The translations under genes were made by a program, and so were the position numbers. Of a stretch of 64,000 nt of DNA, positions 44,647 through 54,645 are shown piece after piece. The stretch is from NCBI GenBank assembly GCA_012960755.1, contig DUAT01000041.1:107166-171165 (forward strand), written 5' to 3'. The DNA is from Gammaproteobacteria bacterium. Lineage in GTDB: Bacteria; Pseudomonadota; Gammaproteobacteria; Pseudomonadales; Azotimanducaceae_A. Position 1 is the stretch's first letter. Each line of letters begins with the position of its first letter. Below the pieces are notes generated by a model, which saw nothing but the letters and a program-made list of their open reading frames with translations, searched no databases and was not told the DNA's origin.

Positions 44647-45324
44647 GTGAAAATTGGCGACAAAGTGGACCATGAGGAAATTCTTGAGCTACTTCCCTGG
44701 TTTGTAAATGGCAGTCTTAGTGAGCAGGAGCGGGAGCGGGTCACGGGGCATCTGGAGGTGTGTGCGATCTGTGTTGCTGAAAAAGATCAACTTCAGCGAC
44801 TGCAGGACCTGGTGACCAGCGAAGAGTTTAAATCACCTCAGTACCAACCTTCGTATGAAAAACTTATGTCGCGGATTGATGCAGCTGAACAAACGACCGA
44901 AGAGGCCGATGATGCGCGTGTTAAGAAATTCGGCAATGCCCAGTGGTCAATGTTTGCACTGGCGGCGAGTCTTTTGTTGGCTGTATTTTTGATTCCGGCG
45001 GTCTGGCAGACATCATCCGAAAGTGTTGAACGAACTGACAGGTTCCGCACGCTCACTTCAGAAGCGGCAATAAAAACGCCGACAGGCATTACCCAACGTG
45101 TTGAATTAGTTTTTAACCAGCCCATCGAGGTTGATGCCCGTCGAGCGGTCTTAATCGAAACAGACTCCTATATCGTCTCAGGACCGGATGAGAAAAATCG
45201 CTATATCGTTGAAATTGTCGTCCCGGGAAACATGACCGAAGCCGAATTTATCACTTCTCTTAATGCCATCGACGGAGTTAAGTATGCCGCTTTTTTGCAA
45301 GCAGGCACTGTTCAGCCTCATTAG
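44647..45324 (+). CDS. Membrane anti-sigma factor with zinc finger
   Basis: 225 residues. ZAS domain H35-X3-C39-X2-C42 (GHLEVCAIC), a single membrane helix at about residues 100-119, then a periplasmic domain ending RYIVEIVVPGNMTEAEF and GVKYAAFLQAG. It should hold the upstream ECF sigma at the membrane. The periplasmic part loosely resembles the small ferredoxin-like propeptide or inhibitor domain of subtilases, suggestive beside the subtilase gene. It overlaps that gene by 41 bp. Confidence 0.85.
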   Translation: MKIGDKVDHEEILELLPWFVNGSLSEQERERVTGHLEVCAICVAEKDQLQRLQDLVTSEEFKSPQYQPSYEKLMSRIDAAEQTTEEADDARVKKFGNAQWSMFALAASLLLAVFLIPAVWQTSSESVERTDRFRTLTSEAAIKTPTGITQRVELVFNQPIEVDARRAVLIETDSYIVSGPDEKNRYIVEIVVPGNMTEAEFITSLNAIDGVKYAAFLQAGTVQPH

Positions 45325-46555
45325 CCTGGTAATTCTTGGCGGATGTGCAAATCAGCAGTACCACAAATTCGATGATCCGTATCGGCACCAGGTGCTGTTC
45401 ACTATTTCAGAAGAGCAGGTACAACCCAGAGTTAAACCGAGCCAGTATGACTATGCTTTTACAAGTCGCCTGTCTCGCGGATCAAAACAGGAATTGCAGA
45501 TTGTTGTCAACGAAGTTATCAATGGGCACAACTTAAAAAAGATCGCCCAATGGACCATCAAGTCCCTGGGGCTTGAGGCGATCAGGGCAGAATTCAGGGG
45601 CAACCGAACCGTTGATGAAGTTGTCCATGCACTGAGTCAGGATATGCGGGTAGAGTCTGCTCAGTCCATCAAGACATACAAGCTACTCAACTATAATGAT
45701 CCTTATTTCAGCCTGCAGAATACGGTTGACGGAGATGACCTGGAAAAAGTTCATAGATATACGACGGGTAAGGATGTATACGTCGGCGTCGTTGATACCG
45801 GGGTTGATAGAACCCATCCGGAACTAGCCGCTCGGATTATCTACTCTGCCAACTTTGTTGAACATGATCAGTTGAGTTTTGACAACGACGAACATGGAAC
45901 TGCGGTGGCTGGTGTGATTGGCTCGACGGCAAATAACGATCTGGGAATTGTTGGGGTCGCGCCTGATGTAAAGCTTATGATTTTCAAATCCTGCGCTCAA
46001 AATGCCCAGACCAGGCGCGCTTCCTGCGACAGTGTTTCCCTGATGAAAGCATTGATAGAAGTCATCGCAGAGAAACCCGATATTGTGAATATGAGCCTGT
46101 CCGGGCCAGAAGATAAATTGCTGATGCGCCTGATCAATGTTGCCCTGGCCGAAGGGATCATCGTCGTCGCGGCTGTTGATGGAAAAGATGCAGGGAATAC
46201 TTTCCCGGCATCGATTCCAGGGGTAGTGGCTGTTAATTCGATTCGCCAGTTTGATGGTGCTTTAATGCCAAAAAATGCGGTAATTGCACCTGGGCTGGAG
46301 ATGCTAACGACCACACCGGGTGCAACCTATGCTTTTCGTTCCGGGAGTTCCATGTCGGCGGCTTATGTATCAGGTATTGCCGCGTTGTTAAAAGAACGGG
46401 AACCGGGGTTGTCGGCACAACAGCTGATACTGCAACTGCATGAAACATCGAACGGGTCGTTAAATGCAGTGCCGATGGTCGATGTTTGTCATGCTGTTAT
46501 ATGGGTTGAAGACGGTGAAGTCTGTACCCTTGAATCCATTGGGTTGCTCCACTAG
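45284..46555 (+). CDS. Subtilisin-like serine protease, lipoprotein
   Basis: About 423 residues. A lipoprotein signal (MPLFCKQALFSLISLVILGGC, Cys21) is followed by a possible I9-like propeptide region (residues 78-135) and an S8 domain with Asp171 (VVDTGVD), His204 (DEHGTAVAG) and Ser356 (GSSMSAAYVSG). The ATG at 45284 is preferred over 45263, which precedes the signal. Overlaps the anti-sigma gene. The context suggests a protease controlled by, or acting in, the ECF response. Confidence 0.88.
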   Translation: MPLFCKQALFSLISLVILGGCANQQYHKFDDPYRHQVLFTISEEQVQPRVKPSQYDYAFTSRLSRGSKQELQIVVNEVINGHNLKKIAQWTIKSLGLEAIRAEFRGNRTVDEVVHALSQDMRVESAQSIKTYKLLNYNDPYFSLQNTVDGDDLEKVHRYTTGKDVYVGVVDTGVDRTHPELAARIIYSANFVEHDQLSFDNDEHGTAVAGVIGSTANNDLGIVGVAPDVKLMIFKSCAQNAQTRRASCDSVSLMKALIEVIAEKPDIVNMSLSGPEDKLLMRLINVALAEGIIVVAAVDGKDAGNTFPASIPGVVAVNSIRQFDGALMPKNAVIAPGLEMLTTTPGATYAFRSGSSMSAAYVSGIAALLKEREPGLSAQQLILQLHETSNGSLNAVPMVDVCHAVIWVEDGEVCTLESIGLLH

Positions 46556-46571
46556 CCAGAGGTTCTGGAGG

Positions 46572-47507
46572 TTAGCTGTACTGGGACGAAAGCTGGCTGA
46601 TAGTCTCAAAAAAGCCATCCCTGGTCTCGCTGAGGATTTCTGCAACGGGCTTGATTGACTCGATGCGACCGCTTACCTGACCTGAGAGTGGGATTGCAGC
46701 CTCCATATCACCACCAAAATATAAATCCTGTGCATTGCCGAACTCCGGCATAATGTTGTCATCGATACGCTTCTCAAGTTCAGCCGTTTTTTTGGTTCTC
46801 AAGGCACGCAGGGCGGGTGAGTGAAATTTGTTGAGAAAAACAGTACCTGTTTCTTCTGCTTCAACAATAGAATTTTTCCAGTTGTTATGCACTGGCGATT
46901 CGAGTGCAGAAACCATTCGAGTACCCATTTGAACGCCTTCGGCTCCAAGAGCGAATGCCGCTGCCATGGTTTGCCCGTCAATAAATCCTCCTGCGGCAAT
47001 GATGGGTACGTTGACTTTCGATCTTACCAGGGGCAACAGGACCATCGAGGCAACCTCGTTCGGACTCTTGAAGCCGCCACCTTCGCCGCCTTCCACGATC
47101 AGGCCATCGACACCGGCTTCGACCGCCTTGAGGGCCGCCTTGAGGGTTGGTATCACATGGAATACCGTCAGTCCCGCTTCCTTCAGTTGGGCGGTGTATT
47201 TGGTTGGGCTACCGGCTGAGGTAGTGACAAATGTCACCCCCTGGTCGATGACAAACTGGGCAATATTAGGGTCCCGGACGAATGCCTGTGCAATGTTGAC
47301 GCCGAAGGGTTTGTCCGTCAGGTCTTTCATTTTACGAATTTCATCCTTGATGACATCCAACTCACCAGAGGACGTTTCAATGATCCCCATGCCACCTGCG
47401 TTTGAGACTGCAGACGCAAGCTGCGAACGGGCGATCCATCCCATCGGTGCCTGAATAATGGGGAGTTCCACACCCAGCATGTCGGTAACGCGATTCTTGA
47501 ATATCAT
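46572..47507 (-). CDS. Nitronate monooxygenase (NMO family)
   Basis: 311 residues, FMN-dependent TIM barrel: PIIQAPMGWIA, VNIAQAFVRDP, GLIVEGGEGGGFK, PIIAAGGFIDGQTMAAAFALGAEGVQMGTRMV. The family oxidises alkyl nitronates (propionate-3-nitronate). The fatty-acid-synthesis relative FabK is a possible alternative. Its start overlaps the folA stop by 4 bp. Confidence 0.88.
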   Translation of the reverse strand: MIFKNRVTDMLGVELPIIQAPMGWIARSQLASAVSNAGGMGIIETSSGELDVIKDEIRKMKDLTDKPFGVNIAQAFVRDPNIAQFVIDQGVTFVTTSAGSPTKYTAQLKEAGLTVFHVIPTLKAALKAVEAGVDGLIVEGGEGGGFKSPNEVASMVLLPLVRSKVNVPIIAAGGFIDGQTMAAAFALGAEGVQMGTRMVSALESPVHNNWKNSIVEAEETGTVFLNKFHSPALRALRTKKTAELEKRIDDNIMPEFGNAQDLYFGGDMEAAIPLSGQVSGRIESIKPVAEILSETRDGFFETISQLSSQYS

Positions 47508-48031
47508 ATCTGTCCTTTAGTTGGTTTGTTGGATAACTGCCCTGAATCAGCAGATCGTTTTCGCTGAAATTTCTGGTAGGTATAGTCGATGTTTGATTCG
47601 AATGACTGTTCCTCGACGAGTTCGAAATCCGGGTTTGGAAACGCGGGAAAGAAAACGTCACCCTCGACAGTCGTATCGCTGGTGGTGAGGTGAACTATTT
47701 CTGTCAGCGCCAGGGATTGTTTGTAGATCTCCCCGCCGCCAGCAATAAAGATCGGCTTGCCCAGGTCTGTGGCCAGTTGCATCGCCATATCAAGGTTGTT
47801 GGCTATAAGGCATCCTTGCTGCTGATAGTCTGTGCGGTGTGTGACGATAATGGTGGTTCGGCCGGGAAGTGGCCTGCCGATACTGTCAAAAGTAACCCTG
47901 CCCATGATGAGCGTGCCACCCATGGTGACTTTCTTAAATATTTTTTGTTCTCCCTTCACATGCCAGGGTATCTCGGTTCCTTTACCAATAACGTTGTTTA
48001 GTGATCTGGCGGCTACCATCTGTACTGTCAT
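47504..48031 (-). CDS. folA: Dihydrofolate reductase
   Basis: 175 residues with VAARSLNNVIGKGTEIPWHV, IMGRVTFDSIGRPLPGRTTIIVT, and FIAGGGEIYKQSL. The catalytic acid is Glu28, as in eukaryotic enzymes, where E. coli has Asp27. Reduces dihydrofolate to THF. Translationally coupled: its ATG overlaps the argS stop by 1 bp and its stop overlaps the NMO start. Confidence 0.94.
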   Translation of the reverse strand: MTVQMVAARSLNNVIGKGTEIPWHVKGEQKIFKKVTMGGTLIMGRVTFDSIGRPLPGRTTIIVTHRTDYQQQGCLIANNLDMAMQLATDLGKPIFIAGGGEIYKQSLALTEIVHLTTSDTTVEGDVFFPAFPNPDFELVEEQSFESNIDYTYQKFQRKRSADSGQLSNKPTKGQI

Positions 48032-49755
48032 TACATTTGCTCAACAGTATCAATGCCGAGTAACTCCAAACCCTGTTTGAGGGTTCGGGCCGTGGTATCG
48101 GCAATAATAAGTCTGCTTTGGCGGGTCGGTTCATCGGCGTTCAGGATCGGACAGGATTCGTAAAAAGACATGAATATGCCTGCTAGCTCGAACAGGTAAT
48201 TGCACAGAATATTGGCTTGATAGTCCTCGATAACCGCGTCGATTGCTTCTACAAATTGCAGCAGTTTTGTTGCTAATGTGAGCTCGATGGTCTCGGTTAG
48301 CGTAACGGTGCCGGTCAGTTGACTGGACGTTAAATCTGCTCGCCTGAAAATACTGCGGATTCGGGTGTAGGCATATTGTAAATAAGGTGCGGTGTTACCT
48401 TCAAAGGACAACATTGTGTCCCAGTCGAAAATGTAATCAGTTGTTCTGTTTTTCAGCAGCTCTGCATATTTTATCGCGCCGACACCCACCACCTCACCAA
48501 CGCGGGCTTTTGCTTCCTCTGAGAGGTCGGGGTTCTTCGCTGTGACCAACTTCCTGGCTCTGGTGACGGCTTCTTCGATTACATCCGCAAGTTTCACATC
48601 TGCGCCATCCCTGGTCTTAAACGGTGTCCCGTCGTCCTTGAGAATCATGCCAAACGGCAGATGGCGGAATATTCTGGAATCGTCGAGATAACCAGCGGCT
48701 TTGGAAACACTAAAGAGCAGGGCAATGTGGAGCTTTTGTCGCGCGTCAATGAAATACAGGGCTTCATCAGCGTTGATCTTCTGTGCACGGTATCTTACAG
48801 CCGCCAGATCAGTCGCCATATAGGGGAATCCACCATCAGATTTCTGCACCATGGCCGGTAGTATCTTGCCATCCTTGCCTTTGAATTCGTCGAGGAAAAC
48901 GCATCGGGCACCATCGGATACTTCCAGCAGGCCGAGCTGGTCCAGTTCGTTGACCACGACATTAAGGTCATCGTTGTAACTGCTTTCTGCCTTGATGTCA
49001 TTAGTGGTTAAAGTGATATTAAGCCGATCATAGACTGCCTGGCAATGTTTGACTGATTCTGTAATAAATTGCTGCCACAATTGCAGGCATTTCGGATCAC
49101 CTCCTTGTAACCGGACTACATACTGCCTGGCCCGTTTTGCAAATTCCTGGTCAGATTTAAACAGTGCATTGGCGCTGCGATAGAAAATCTCCAGATCTTT
49201 CAGCTCCGTCGACAGCTCTCCGCCTGCCTGTTCCAATTGATCCATGTACGCCAGCAGGCTGCCAAATTGTGCACCCCAGTCGCCGACGTGGTTGGCACGA
49301 ATAACCTTGTGCCCCAGGTACTCGAGAATTCTCGCAGCAGTGTCGCCGATGGTGGTACTGCGCAGGTGGCCAATATGCATTTCCTTGGCAAGGTTTGGCG
49401 CCGAGTAGTCAATGACGATCTTTTTTTGAGGCGGCTGGCTAACTCCGAGTCGATCATCCTTCCACAGCGCCATCAAACTGCTTGCGATGAATTCCCTGGC
49501 CAGGTGGATATTGACAAACCCCGGGCCAGCCACTTCTACCTTATCTGCCTGGGGCAGGTTGAGCGTGTCAACCAGTTGAGATGCCAGTTCACGAGGATTT
49601 TTACCAAGCTTTTTAGCAGCAGCCATGACACCGTTGGCCTGGTATTGCCCGAACCCGGCTTTCTGTGACTGTTTTACGATGGCTGGGCTACCTGCCGCAC
49701 CCACAGATTCAAGTGCCTGACTAATGGTGGTTTCGAGTTCTCGTTTGATGTTCAT
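48031..49755 (-). CDS. argS: Arginyl-tRNA synthetase
   Basis: 574 residues. N-terminal additional domain, class I HIGH motif (EMHIGHLRSTTIGDT), then NHVGDWGAQFG and the C-terminal anticodon-binding domain (MSFYESCPIL). The KMSKS equivalent is degenerate, as in most ArgRS. First in an argS-folA-NMO unit. Confidence 0.95.
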   Translation of the reverse strand: MNIKRELETTISQALESVGAAGSPAIVKQSQKAGFGQYQANGVMAAAKKLGKNPRELASQLVDTLNLPQADKVEVAGPGFVNIHLAREFIASSLMALWKDDRLGVSQPPQKKIVIDYSAPNLAKEMHIGHLRSTTIGDTAARILEYLGHKVIRANHVGDWGAQFGSLLAYMDQLEQAGGELSTELKDLEIFYRSANALFKSDQEFAKRARQYVVRLQGGDPKCLQLWQQFITESVKHCQAVYDRLNITLTTNDIKAESSYNDDLNVVVNELDQLGLLEVSDGARCVFLDEFKGKDGKILPAMVQKSDGGFPYMATDLAAVRYRAQKINADEALYFIDARQKLHIALLFSVSKAAGYLDDSRIFRHLPFGMILKDDGTPFKTRDGADVKLADVIEEAVTRARKLVTAKNPDLSEEAKARVGEVVGVGAIKYAELLKNRTTDYIFDWDTMLSFEGNTAPYLQYAYTRIRSIFRRADLTSSQLTGTVTLTETIELTLATKLLQFVEAIDAVIEDYQANILCNYLFELAGIFMSFYESCPILNADEPTRQSRLIIADTTARTLKQGLELLGIDTVEQM

Positions 49756-49916
49756 GGTTATGCAGATCTTTTAGTAAATTCATCTGTAATGTATTTGCAG
49801 ATATCGGGCCATTGCGACGGTTTGCGGTTGCGCCGGAAAAAGCCCGCTATATTAGCCCAGGTGGCCGCAGGAAAACAGCAGTGTGCTGGGACAGCCACTG
49901 TAAATTAGCTGCGACC

Positions 49917-50627
49917 TCAGTACCGGGTTACCGGTTCAATTTCCTGACGTAGTTTGAGAACAGTATCGTCCACGTAATATCCCTTCGCCAATGATGTATT
50001 GGCATAGACCAGATTGTTTTTACCAATCAGGCAGCCCGGATTGGTGACAGAGTTGCATCCTGTTTGGGATTGATCACCAATAATGGCACCCAACTTACTT
50101 AGACCAGTATCAATGATTTCGTCATTGATCGAAATCTTGATAGTCGGTCTTGAACCATCAGCATCCTTCTCACTAGAGACCGCCAGGTTCGATAGTTTTG
50201 TACCGGCGCCCAGATTCACATGATTGCCGATAATGCTGTCTCCCAGGTAGGCAAAGTGTGGCGCTTTGGCATGATCGAGCATGATGGAATGTTTGAGTTC
50301 GCTTGCGTGACCCAGGATCGCGTTGTCACCAAGAATTGCCTGACCGCGAATATAAGCGCTGTGCCTGATTTCGCAATCTTTGCCAATAATGGCAGGGCCG
50401 TAAACAACAACCCCATCTTCGACAACCGTACCCTCGCCGACCGAGACATCACCGTAGAAACGAGCAGTAGCGGCGATTTTACCGGATTGCTGCGGCTTGT
50501 TATTCTCGAACCATTCATGCAGGTACTGCTCGAGCCTATTCAGCATATTCCATACCCAGGCATCGTTGTCGACCAGTGAATTGTGCTGGAAGGTCGCAAG
50601 ATCAAAAAAGTGGGCTGGGGTGAGCAT
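49917..50627 (-). CDS. Left-handed beta-helix (hexapeptide repeat) protein
   Basis: 236 residues. After an N-terminal helical region (residues 1-45), seven or more hexapeptide turns are seen (IAATARFYGDVSVGEGTVVEDG, AIIGKDCEIRHSAYIRGQAILGDNA and onward). This resembles the C-terminal half of GlmU-type or nucleotide-sugar pyrophosphorylases without their nucleotidyltransferase domain. A sugar acetyl- or acyltransferase is possible; the product is unknown. Confidence 0.75.
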   Translation of the reverse strand: MLTPAHFFDLATFQHNSLVDNDAWVWNMLNRLEQYLHEWFENNKPQQSGKIAATARFYGDVSVGEGTVVEDGVVVYGPAIIGKDCEIRHSAYIRGQAILGDNAILGHASELKHSIMLDHAKAPHFAYLGDSIIGNHVNLGAGTKLSNLAVSSEKDADGSRPTIKISINDEIIDTGLSKLGAIIGDQSQTGCNSVTNPGCLIGKNNLVYANTSLAKGYYVDDTVLKLRQEIEPVTRY

Positions 50628-50723
50628 ATTGGGTGGCCGGTGGAATATGGAAGAGAAGCTATGGTATCAGTTTGTGGGCTCAGGTAGCATTGGGTGGATC
50701 TGCTTTGTGACATAGGAGGGTAT

Positions 50724-51200
50724 ATGCGAAATACTGGTTTTCATCATGTTGCGTTTGCATGCAAAGATCTCGATGCAACGGTCCGTTTTTACGACGAGCT
50801 ACTCGGCTTTCCCCTGGTACATACCGAGGTACAGGGCGATGCGGAGCACTTTATGCGGCACATTTTCTTTGATCTGGGTGATGGTAGCTCCCTTGCGTTT
50901 TTCTATCTTAACAACATGGGTGAGCCGAAAGATTACAAGACAGATATCTCAACCGGAATGGATCTGCCCATATGGGTAAATCACGTCGCTTTCAGTGCCG
51001 ATCAGGCACGATATGATCAGATCAAGAAGAGAATGACAGGTGAAAACATTGAGCCGGTGATGGAACTTGATCACGACTGGTGTCACTCGGTTTATTATGC
51101 GGACCCGAATGGCATCCTGGTGGAATTTTGCAGGGATACGCCAGGCTTTGAGGCTAACCCAAAACTGGCTAATGAATTGCTTACAGCAGTTCCGGAGTAG
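50724..51200 (+). CDS. VOC-superfamily (glyoxalase/dioxygenase-like) protein
   Basis: 158 residues of two paired beta-alpha-beta-beta-beta modules: GFHHVAFACKDLDATVRFYDELLGF, MRHIFFDLGDGSSLAFFYL, WVNHVAFSAD and HSVYYADPNGILVEFCRDT, with metal-ligand His and Glu positions kept. ATG 50724 is set by AGGAGG at 50714-50719. The substrate is unknown. Confidence 0.88.
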   Translation: MRNTGFHHVAFACKDLDATVRFYDELLGFPLVHTEVQGDAEHFMRHIFFDLGDGSSLAFFYLNNMGEPKDYKTDISTGMDLPIWVNHVAFSADQARYDQIKKRMTGENIEPVMELDHDWCHSVYYADPNGILVEFCRDTPGFEANPKLANELLTAVPE

Positions 51201-51207
51201 TTGGTTA

Positions 51208-53847
51208 CTATGCGACTTCTTCGTCCCCGTAGCCGTCCAGAATCTGCCTGACCTTCTTCAACAGGAGGGCGGAATGATAGGGTTTCTGCACGAACTCCAA
51301 TCCTTGTTCGAGTATAAAATCCGTGTGGATCCCGCCTTCTGAATAACCGCTGGCGAAAATAACCTTGATGCCTGGCTTGATGAGGCGCATTTTCTCCAGC
51401 ACTTCTCTGCCTCCCATGTTCGGCATCACAACATCCAGCAATACCAGGTCAATTTTACTGGCAAGATCGCGAAATTTCTTGATGGCGTCTGTGCCATCAA
51501 CCGCGGAGAACACCTGGTAACCTGAGTCTTGCAAGGTAACACAGGCCAGGTCGCGAACCTGCTTGTTGTCTTCGACCACCAGGATATTTTCTGTGCCGCC
51601 AATAACTTTTGGCGTTGATGGCGTTTTTGTTTTGACGACCTGATCCTGCGTTATCGGCAAGAAAACACTGAAGGTAGAGCCAACGCCCTTTTTGCTTTTA
51701 ACGTTGATAAATCCTTTATGTTGGCTGATGATACCGAAAACGACGGACATGCCGAGGCCAGTACCCAAACCTTCCGGTTTTGTGGTGAAAAACGGCTCAA
51801 AGATTCTCTTTTGCGTTTCATTCGACATGCCGAAGCCGGTGTCTGAGACAACGATGACTGCATACTTGCCAGTCTGGGCGTAGGCATGCAGCCTGACGTA
51901 GTCCTCGTCGATGATCTTTCTCGAGCTCGAGATGCATAGTTCACCACCTTCTGGCATGGCGTCCCGTGCATTAATCGCAAGGTTGACGAGAATTTGCTCG
52001 ATCTGACCGCCGTCGGCCAATATGTTCATGGCGTCATCCTGGTGCCGAAACTCGATATGAATATTTTCCGGCAGCAAGCGTTGGATCATGAGCCTGACAC
52101 CTTCCACCAGCTCGTGCAGATTTGTCACTGATGGTTCGATGACCTGGCGTCGGCTGAATGTGAGTAGTTTCTGGGTCATGTCTGCGGCTCGATCACCCGC
52201 CAGTTTTATCTCTGAAAGATAATGTGCAATGGCCTGGGCGTCCGTCTGTTGTTTGAGTCCGAGTTCTGCGTATCCGTTAATAGCGACGAGCAGATTGTTG
52301 AAGTCGTGGGCAATACCGCCGGTCAGCTGGCCGATGGATTCAATCTTCTGGGATGCAACGAGCTGGCTTTGAAGCTTGTTGCGTTCAAGCTCGTCATTCT
52401 TGTGTTCAGTCACATCCCGCGCGATTGCCGTGACGTAAAATTTACCTTGTTTTTTATGGGTGGCGAAAGATATTTCAAGAAAGATATTCTGGTTGCTGCG
52501 GGTAACACCGGTCTGCTCGATAATAGTGTTCGAGAGTTGTTCAAGTTCGTTGGGCGAGCTGTTAAAAGCGGCGGGAATAATTGCTTTTACCGACAAACCC
52601 AGTATCTCGGCTTTCGGATGTCCGAATATTCGCAGGGTAGCCGGGTTTGCAAATGTGATGATGCCTTCTTCGTCAAAGGTAAAAATCGCATCTTGCGCAG
52701 AATCTGTAATGATCTTGTACTCTTCCTCGCTTCGGTTGAGTTCGGCCTCCATGCCTTCTTTATTTGAGATATCCCGGATGATTCCCACCAGTCTGGTTGG
52801 TCGCCCAAAGCTGTCAAAAGCAAAGTTGGACTTAACTTCAACCCGTACGGTTTTGCCATCTTTTCGATAGAGATTGGTTTCGAAGGTTATTGTATTGTCA
52901 AGGTCGTGGGCGCTGTCCAGGGATTGAGTGACAAAGGTTTCTATGTTTTTTACCGTGTCCTTATGGAGAAAATCGCTCATCTGCAGCTTCGCGACTTCGT
53001 CTTCCGTATACCCCAGCAGATCACCCATTGAAGGGCTCAGGTATTCCCAGTTGAATTTCAGGTCCATGGTCCAGATTACATCAGAGACGTTTTCGGCAAG
53101 GAGCTTGTATCGGCGCTCGATTTCCGATGCGCGTTTCTCTGAGCGTTTTAGTTTACCGGCTTCCGTTTGAAGCTCGCGGTACTTTTCAAGCAGGGATTCA
53201 AAGGTAAGATTCAGTTCAACGGCGGAATCCCGAATGGTAAATGGGCGGGAAAGGAACCGGCGAAAGGGTGCCAAAAGCCCACCGTGGGGCTGGTAGTAAA
53301 CGTCAAAATTCGCGCCCTGATCGTGATGATGTAGTTGTACATTGGCGTCGTTGAACCCCAGTGATTCAGGCAGACCACCCATTTGACCCGCCAGCGCAAG
53401 GTGAAAGGATCGGCAAGGTGCCAAGCCCGATTTCATTCTGAGTTTGATCTTTAAGTGACCGGGATACAGTTCCGTCAGGGACAGCTCGCAAGGATAAAGT
53501 TTTGCGACGAATCCCAGGGGGCCATAGGCGGAGGTAAATTGTTCCCTGACGCTATACAGGAGGTTACCGATAACGCGATATATCCGCATGGAACTGCTTT
53601 TCCAGGAATACCGGCCAGCTTCCCGAAACTCCGATTCGGAGAAATAAAGCAGAAAATTGTTATTAAATGTACAGAAGCTCTGCCAGTCAATAAAACATGC
53701 CGGGTTCTGCATATGCTGCCGGGTATAGGGGACATTGCGCAGGACTCGATTCGTGTCCAGGTTGCGTTCGGCGCAAAGGTCAAAGCACCAACCAATATTC
53801 CTGCACGATACTTCTGCTTTTCGCACAGAGGACACGGAATCGTCCAT
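51208..53847 (-). CDS. PAS-containing hybrid histidine kinase with receiver domain
   Basis: 879 residues. An N-terminal region of about 230 residues (with CHxxP-like segments and [14 protein letters not shown]) is not recognised as a named domain. Two PAS/PAC units follow (from [14 protein letters not shown] and [13 protein letters not shown]), then HisKA with His in [16 protein letters not shown], HATPase ([22 protein letters not shown]) and a receiver ([14 protein letters not shown]). No membrane helix, so it senses in the cytoplasm. ATG 53847 has CAGG upstream. No output regulator is adjacent. Confidence 0.9.
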   Translation of the reverse strand: MDDSVSSVRKAEVSCRNIGWCFDLCAERNLDTNRVLRNVPYTRQHMQNPACFIDWQSFCTFNNNFLLYFSESEFREAGRYSWKSSSMRIYRVIGNLLYSVREQFTSAYGPLGFVAKLYPCELSLTELYPGHLKIKLRMKSGLAPCRSFHLALAGQMGGLPESLGFNDANVQLHHHDQGANFDVYYQPHGGLLAPFRRFLSRPFTIRDSAVELNLTFESLLEKYRELQTEAGKLKRSEKRASEIERRYKLLAENVSDVIWTMDLKFNWEYLSPSMGDLLGYTEDEVAKLQMSDFLHKDTVKNIETFVTQSLDSAHDLDNTITFETNLYRKDGKTVRVEVKSNFAFDSFGRPTRLVGIIRDISNKEGMEAELNRSEEEYKIITDSAQDAIFTFDEEGIITFANPATLRIFGHPKAEILGLSVKAIIPAAFNSSPNELEQLSNTIIEQTGVTRSNQNIFLEISFATHKKQGKFYVTAIARDVTEHKNDELERNKLQSQLVASQKIESIGQLTGGIAHDFNNLLVAINGYAELGLKQQTDAQAIAHYLSEIKLAGDRAADMTQKLLTFSRRQVIEPSVTNLHELVEGVRLMIQRLLPENIHIEFRHQDDAMNILADGGQIEQILVNLAINARDAMPEGGELCISSSRKIIDEDYVRLHAYAQTGKYAVIVVSDTGFGMSNETQKRIFEPFFTTKPEGLGTGLGMSVVFGIISQHKGFINVKSKKGVGSTFSVFLPITQDQVVKTKTPSTPKVIGGTENILVVEDNKQVRDLACVTLQDSGYQVFSAVDGTDAIKKFRDLASKIDLVLLDVVMPNMGGREVLEKMRLIKPGIKVIFASGYSEGGIHTDFILEQGLEFVQKPYHSALLLKKVRQILDGYGDEEVA

Positions 53848-53904
53848 TGGTTGCCTGCTCAAATTTGGTTGGGCCAACCATAGTATGCATGGCTCAATGT
53901 CTGG

Positions 53905-54645
53905 TCAAGAATTCTGTTGGTCGCTGATGAAAGTTTCGGCACGTTGGTAAATTTCCTCGAAATCAGCAGCCTCCCTGGCACCGGAATCCGTCAGTTTGTA
54001 TACACCTCGATCGACTCTCTGAAACCAGCCATAGTGGTTTTGGGACAGAATACGGGTCGTTTTTTCACCGGTGCCGAGCGCTCGAAGCGCCCTGGTTGAT
54101 GTGGGTCCGAGTTGCTCGAGACAGCAGGCGATCAGGATAGCGTTCTCCCGGTAGGCAGTGACCAGCTTCTTGCGACTCACGCCGCCCGTGTTGTAATCAC
54201 CGGATCGTTCAGCAATTTCCTGGATTATTGCCTTGCGTCTTTTTGTGTTTTTTCTTCTTTGTGTCGGGATCGGATCGAAGTGTTTTACCACGGTGAAGCC
54301 TATGGGGCCTTGATTAACGACCAACAAACCAAGTTCCAGTCGTTTCAATACCCTTTTCACCCCCAGCCATTGACGATGGGACTTTTTCGGTTTTGGGATT
54401 GCGACATAAACGCTGTCGGAAATACTCTGGCGTTCTGTGGCCTGGACTAACAAGGTCATATTGGCGCCGGTCTTCAACTCAACGACGACCAGGTCATCAT
54501 CTTTTGTTGCGACCATATCACAGTGTTTTACTTCTCCGCGCACCGTATAGCCATGCTTTTCCAGATAGTCCTTAACGGGTTGGTAGAGATCTGATTCTAA
54601 CATCCGCTTTTTTTTGGTATTGGATCTGGCATTGGCTGGCGTCAT
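53905..54645 (-). CDS. DUF2161 family protein (PD-(D/E)XK nuclease-like)
   Basis: 246 residues. The restriction-endonuclease-like core is visible in residues 15-70 (SDLYQPVKDYLEKHG, CDMVATKDDDLVVVELKTGAN with D, E-x-K). A basic stretch (RRKNTKRRKAIIQEIAE) and a helix-turn-helix-like C-terminus (GVSRKKLVTAYREN, RALRALG, YGWFQRVDRGVYKLT) suggest nucleic-acid contact. Function unknown. Overlaps mpl by 4 bp downstream. Confidence 0.82.
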   Translation of the reverse strand: MTPANARSNTKKKRMLESDLYQPVKDYLEKHGYTVRGEVKHCDMVATKDDDLVVVELKTGANMTLLVQATERQSISDSVYVAIPKPKKSHRQWLGVKRVLKRLELGLLVVNQGPIGFTVVKHFDPIPTQRRKNTKRRKAIIQEIAERSGDYNTGGVSRKKLVTAYRENAILIACCLEQLGPTSTRALRALGTGEKTTRILSQNHYGWFQRVDRGVYKLTDSGAREAADFEEIYQRAETFISDQQNS

